A DNA stretch of 42,615 nt from Zygnema cylindricum (taxonomy: Eukaryota; Streptophyta; Zygnematophyceae; Zygnematales; Zygnemataceae), in NCBI GenBank assembly GCA_037447655.1, contig JBBHKE010002850.1, positions 213,148-255,762 of the forward strand, given 5' to 3'. The stretch's first letter is position 1, and each line of letters starts with the position of its first letter. The notes under the pieces are model-generated. The model searched no databases. It was not told the origin of the DNA and worked only from the letters and a program-made list of their open reading frames with translations. Positions 41,861 through 42,615 of the stretch are shown in pieces. A program made the position numbers and the translations under genes.

Positions 41861-42615
41861 AATTTAAAAAATCCTCAAAAAGAAAATTGGGAGATCGTCA
41901 TAGGTAGGTTCGGGAGAAAAGGGAGGGGGGAAAAGAGGCAGAGGCAATGTAGAGGGAAATGGAGGGAAGCCACATATGACGAGGGAGAAGGCGACGCCAC
42001 ATGCGATTCTGAATCCATATTAGTGAAATGCAGGTGGCAACAGTATTTTTGCTTGCTTCCTCATGAAATGAATGAAATGTGTTTGTTTGCCAAAATGACG
42101 GCACAACGTCAGATCCCTAAAAAATAAAATGGTTAGATGTGATTCTTCCAAGAAAGGATCGATATTTCTGTGGATAGTCCGCATTTGGCGTTACTTCGAC
42201 CCAAATATCACCAACGCCAAATGTTGTATTTTTATTATATTCATTTAAACCCATTAATTGTAATTAGTGGTCCCTTTGTCACTTTGACCCCTTATTAACA
42301 TATACATTAATTCTAATTCATGGTAAAATTACATTTAAACACCATATAATAATAAACATTTATAGGAAATTTGTTCGTTTGCACCGAAACAGGGCACATA
42401 TTGACGCTAATTGGACACAAAACATGTTTTAGTGTTTATATAAACTGAACAGCAAAAAATCACATGAAGTAAGAGTTTGCAGTTTGAAGACGTTGCATGT
42501 GGGCGTGTAACTACACACAGTTCACTTCTTTAACTAAAAGATCGTGACTTCCCACATGCGAACATATTTTTTATTCACACTGCAAAAGAGGCGATTGTAG
42601 GGGAATGTGTGCGAA
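41861..42615. other. Non-coding end of the window with two inverted repeats
   Basis: CATTTGGCGTT (42182-42192) and AACGCCAAATG (42213-42223) form a perfect 11-bp hairpin. GCATGTGGG (42495-42503) and CCCACATGC (42551-42559) form a second pair 47 bases apart that extends with one bulge. No gene recognised. Confidence 0.7.

Overview
This is a eukaryotic nuclear window of very AT-rich, intron-like DNA (long AAT/TAA-rich stretches) broken by GC-richer coding pieces, plant-style Ty1/copia retrotransposons and large simple-sequence arrays. Plant-type leucine-rich repeats (LRRs), a chlorophyll-breakdown-type Rieske oxygenase exon and the copia lineages all point to a photosynthetic streptophyte (land plant or charophyte alga). 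I cannot name the species. No prokaryotic operon, tRNA, rRNA or CRISPR array was seen.

Region 1 (about 1-20,760, + strand) reads as the 3' part of one very large LRR gene. Five separate 72-nt exons (888, 10313, 13961, 16730, 19358) each encode one 24-residue LRR. Each is preceded by ccacag, followed by GTAAG, and splits a codon in the same phase (2). A last exon from 20385 enters in the same phase and encodes the LRR end plus a Cys-rich EGF-like tail. The introns (2.6-9.4 kb) hold two decayed copia elements (1.4-5.4 kb and about 6.6-8.9 kb), a GA microsatellite, an antisense Rieske-oxygenase exon (10913-11158), two kilobase-scale GAATGT-type arrays and a TAAACAG array. The exons and several hundred bases around them are copies of each other, so the receptor grew by duplicating exon-plus-flank units.

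Region 2 (20.8-29 kb) is intergenic or intronic. It holds two candidate short secreted-peptide loci. The first has a signal-peptide exon at 22246 and a seven-fold HPPGVGK repeat exon at 24699-24871, in which every difference between units is a synonymous third-base change. The second is weaker: a short signal-like ORF near 26 kb and a Ser/Pro-rich, Cys-rich exon at 27.46-27.73 kb. A tandem GTAC-rich repeat, an LTR-like promoter segment and a pair of hairpins with a compensatory base change follow.

Region 3 (about 29.3-41.5 kb) is a decayed DNA transposon of the pogo/DDE_1 type. It has a Glu-rich upstream ORF, a split transposase (32441-32829, 39385-39636, 39947-40610) and related CGACGA/TCGTCG hairpins upstream, in an intron and downstream. 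A copia element (32830-39196) with nearly identical 1-kb LTRs, a perfect 5-bp target duplication and a polypurine tract sits inside the transposase exon. Its gag start codon lies inside the LTR, its pol carries an in-frame 24-bp minisatellite, and its reading frame is broken in about six places despite the young LTRs.

Region 4 (41.5-42.6 kb) is a purine tract and AT-rich DNA with two strong inverted repeats and no recognised gene.
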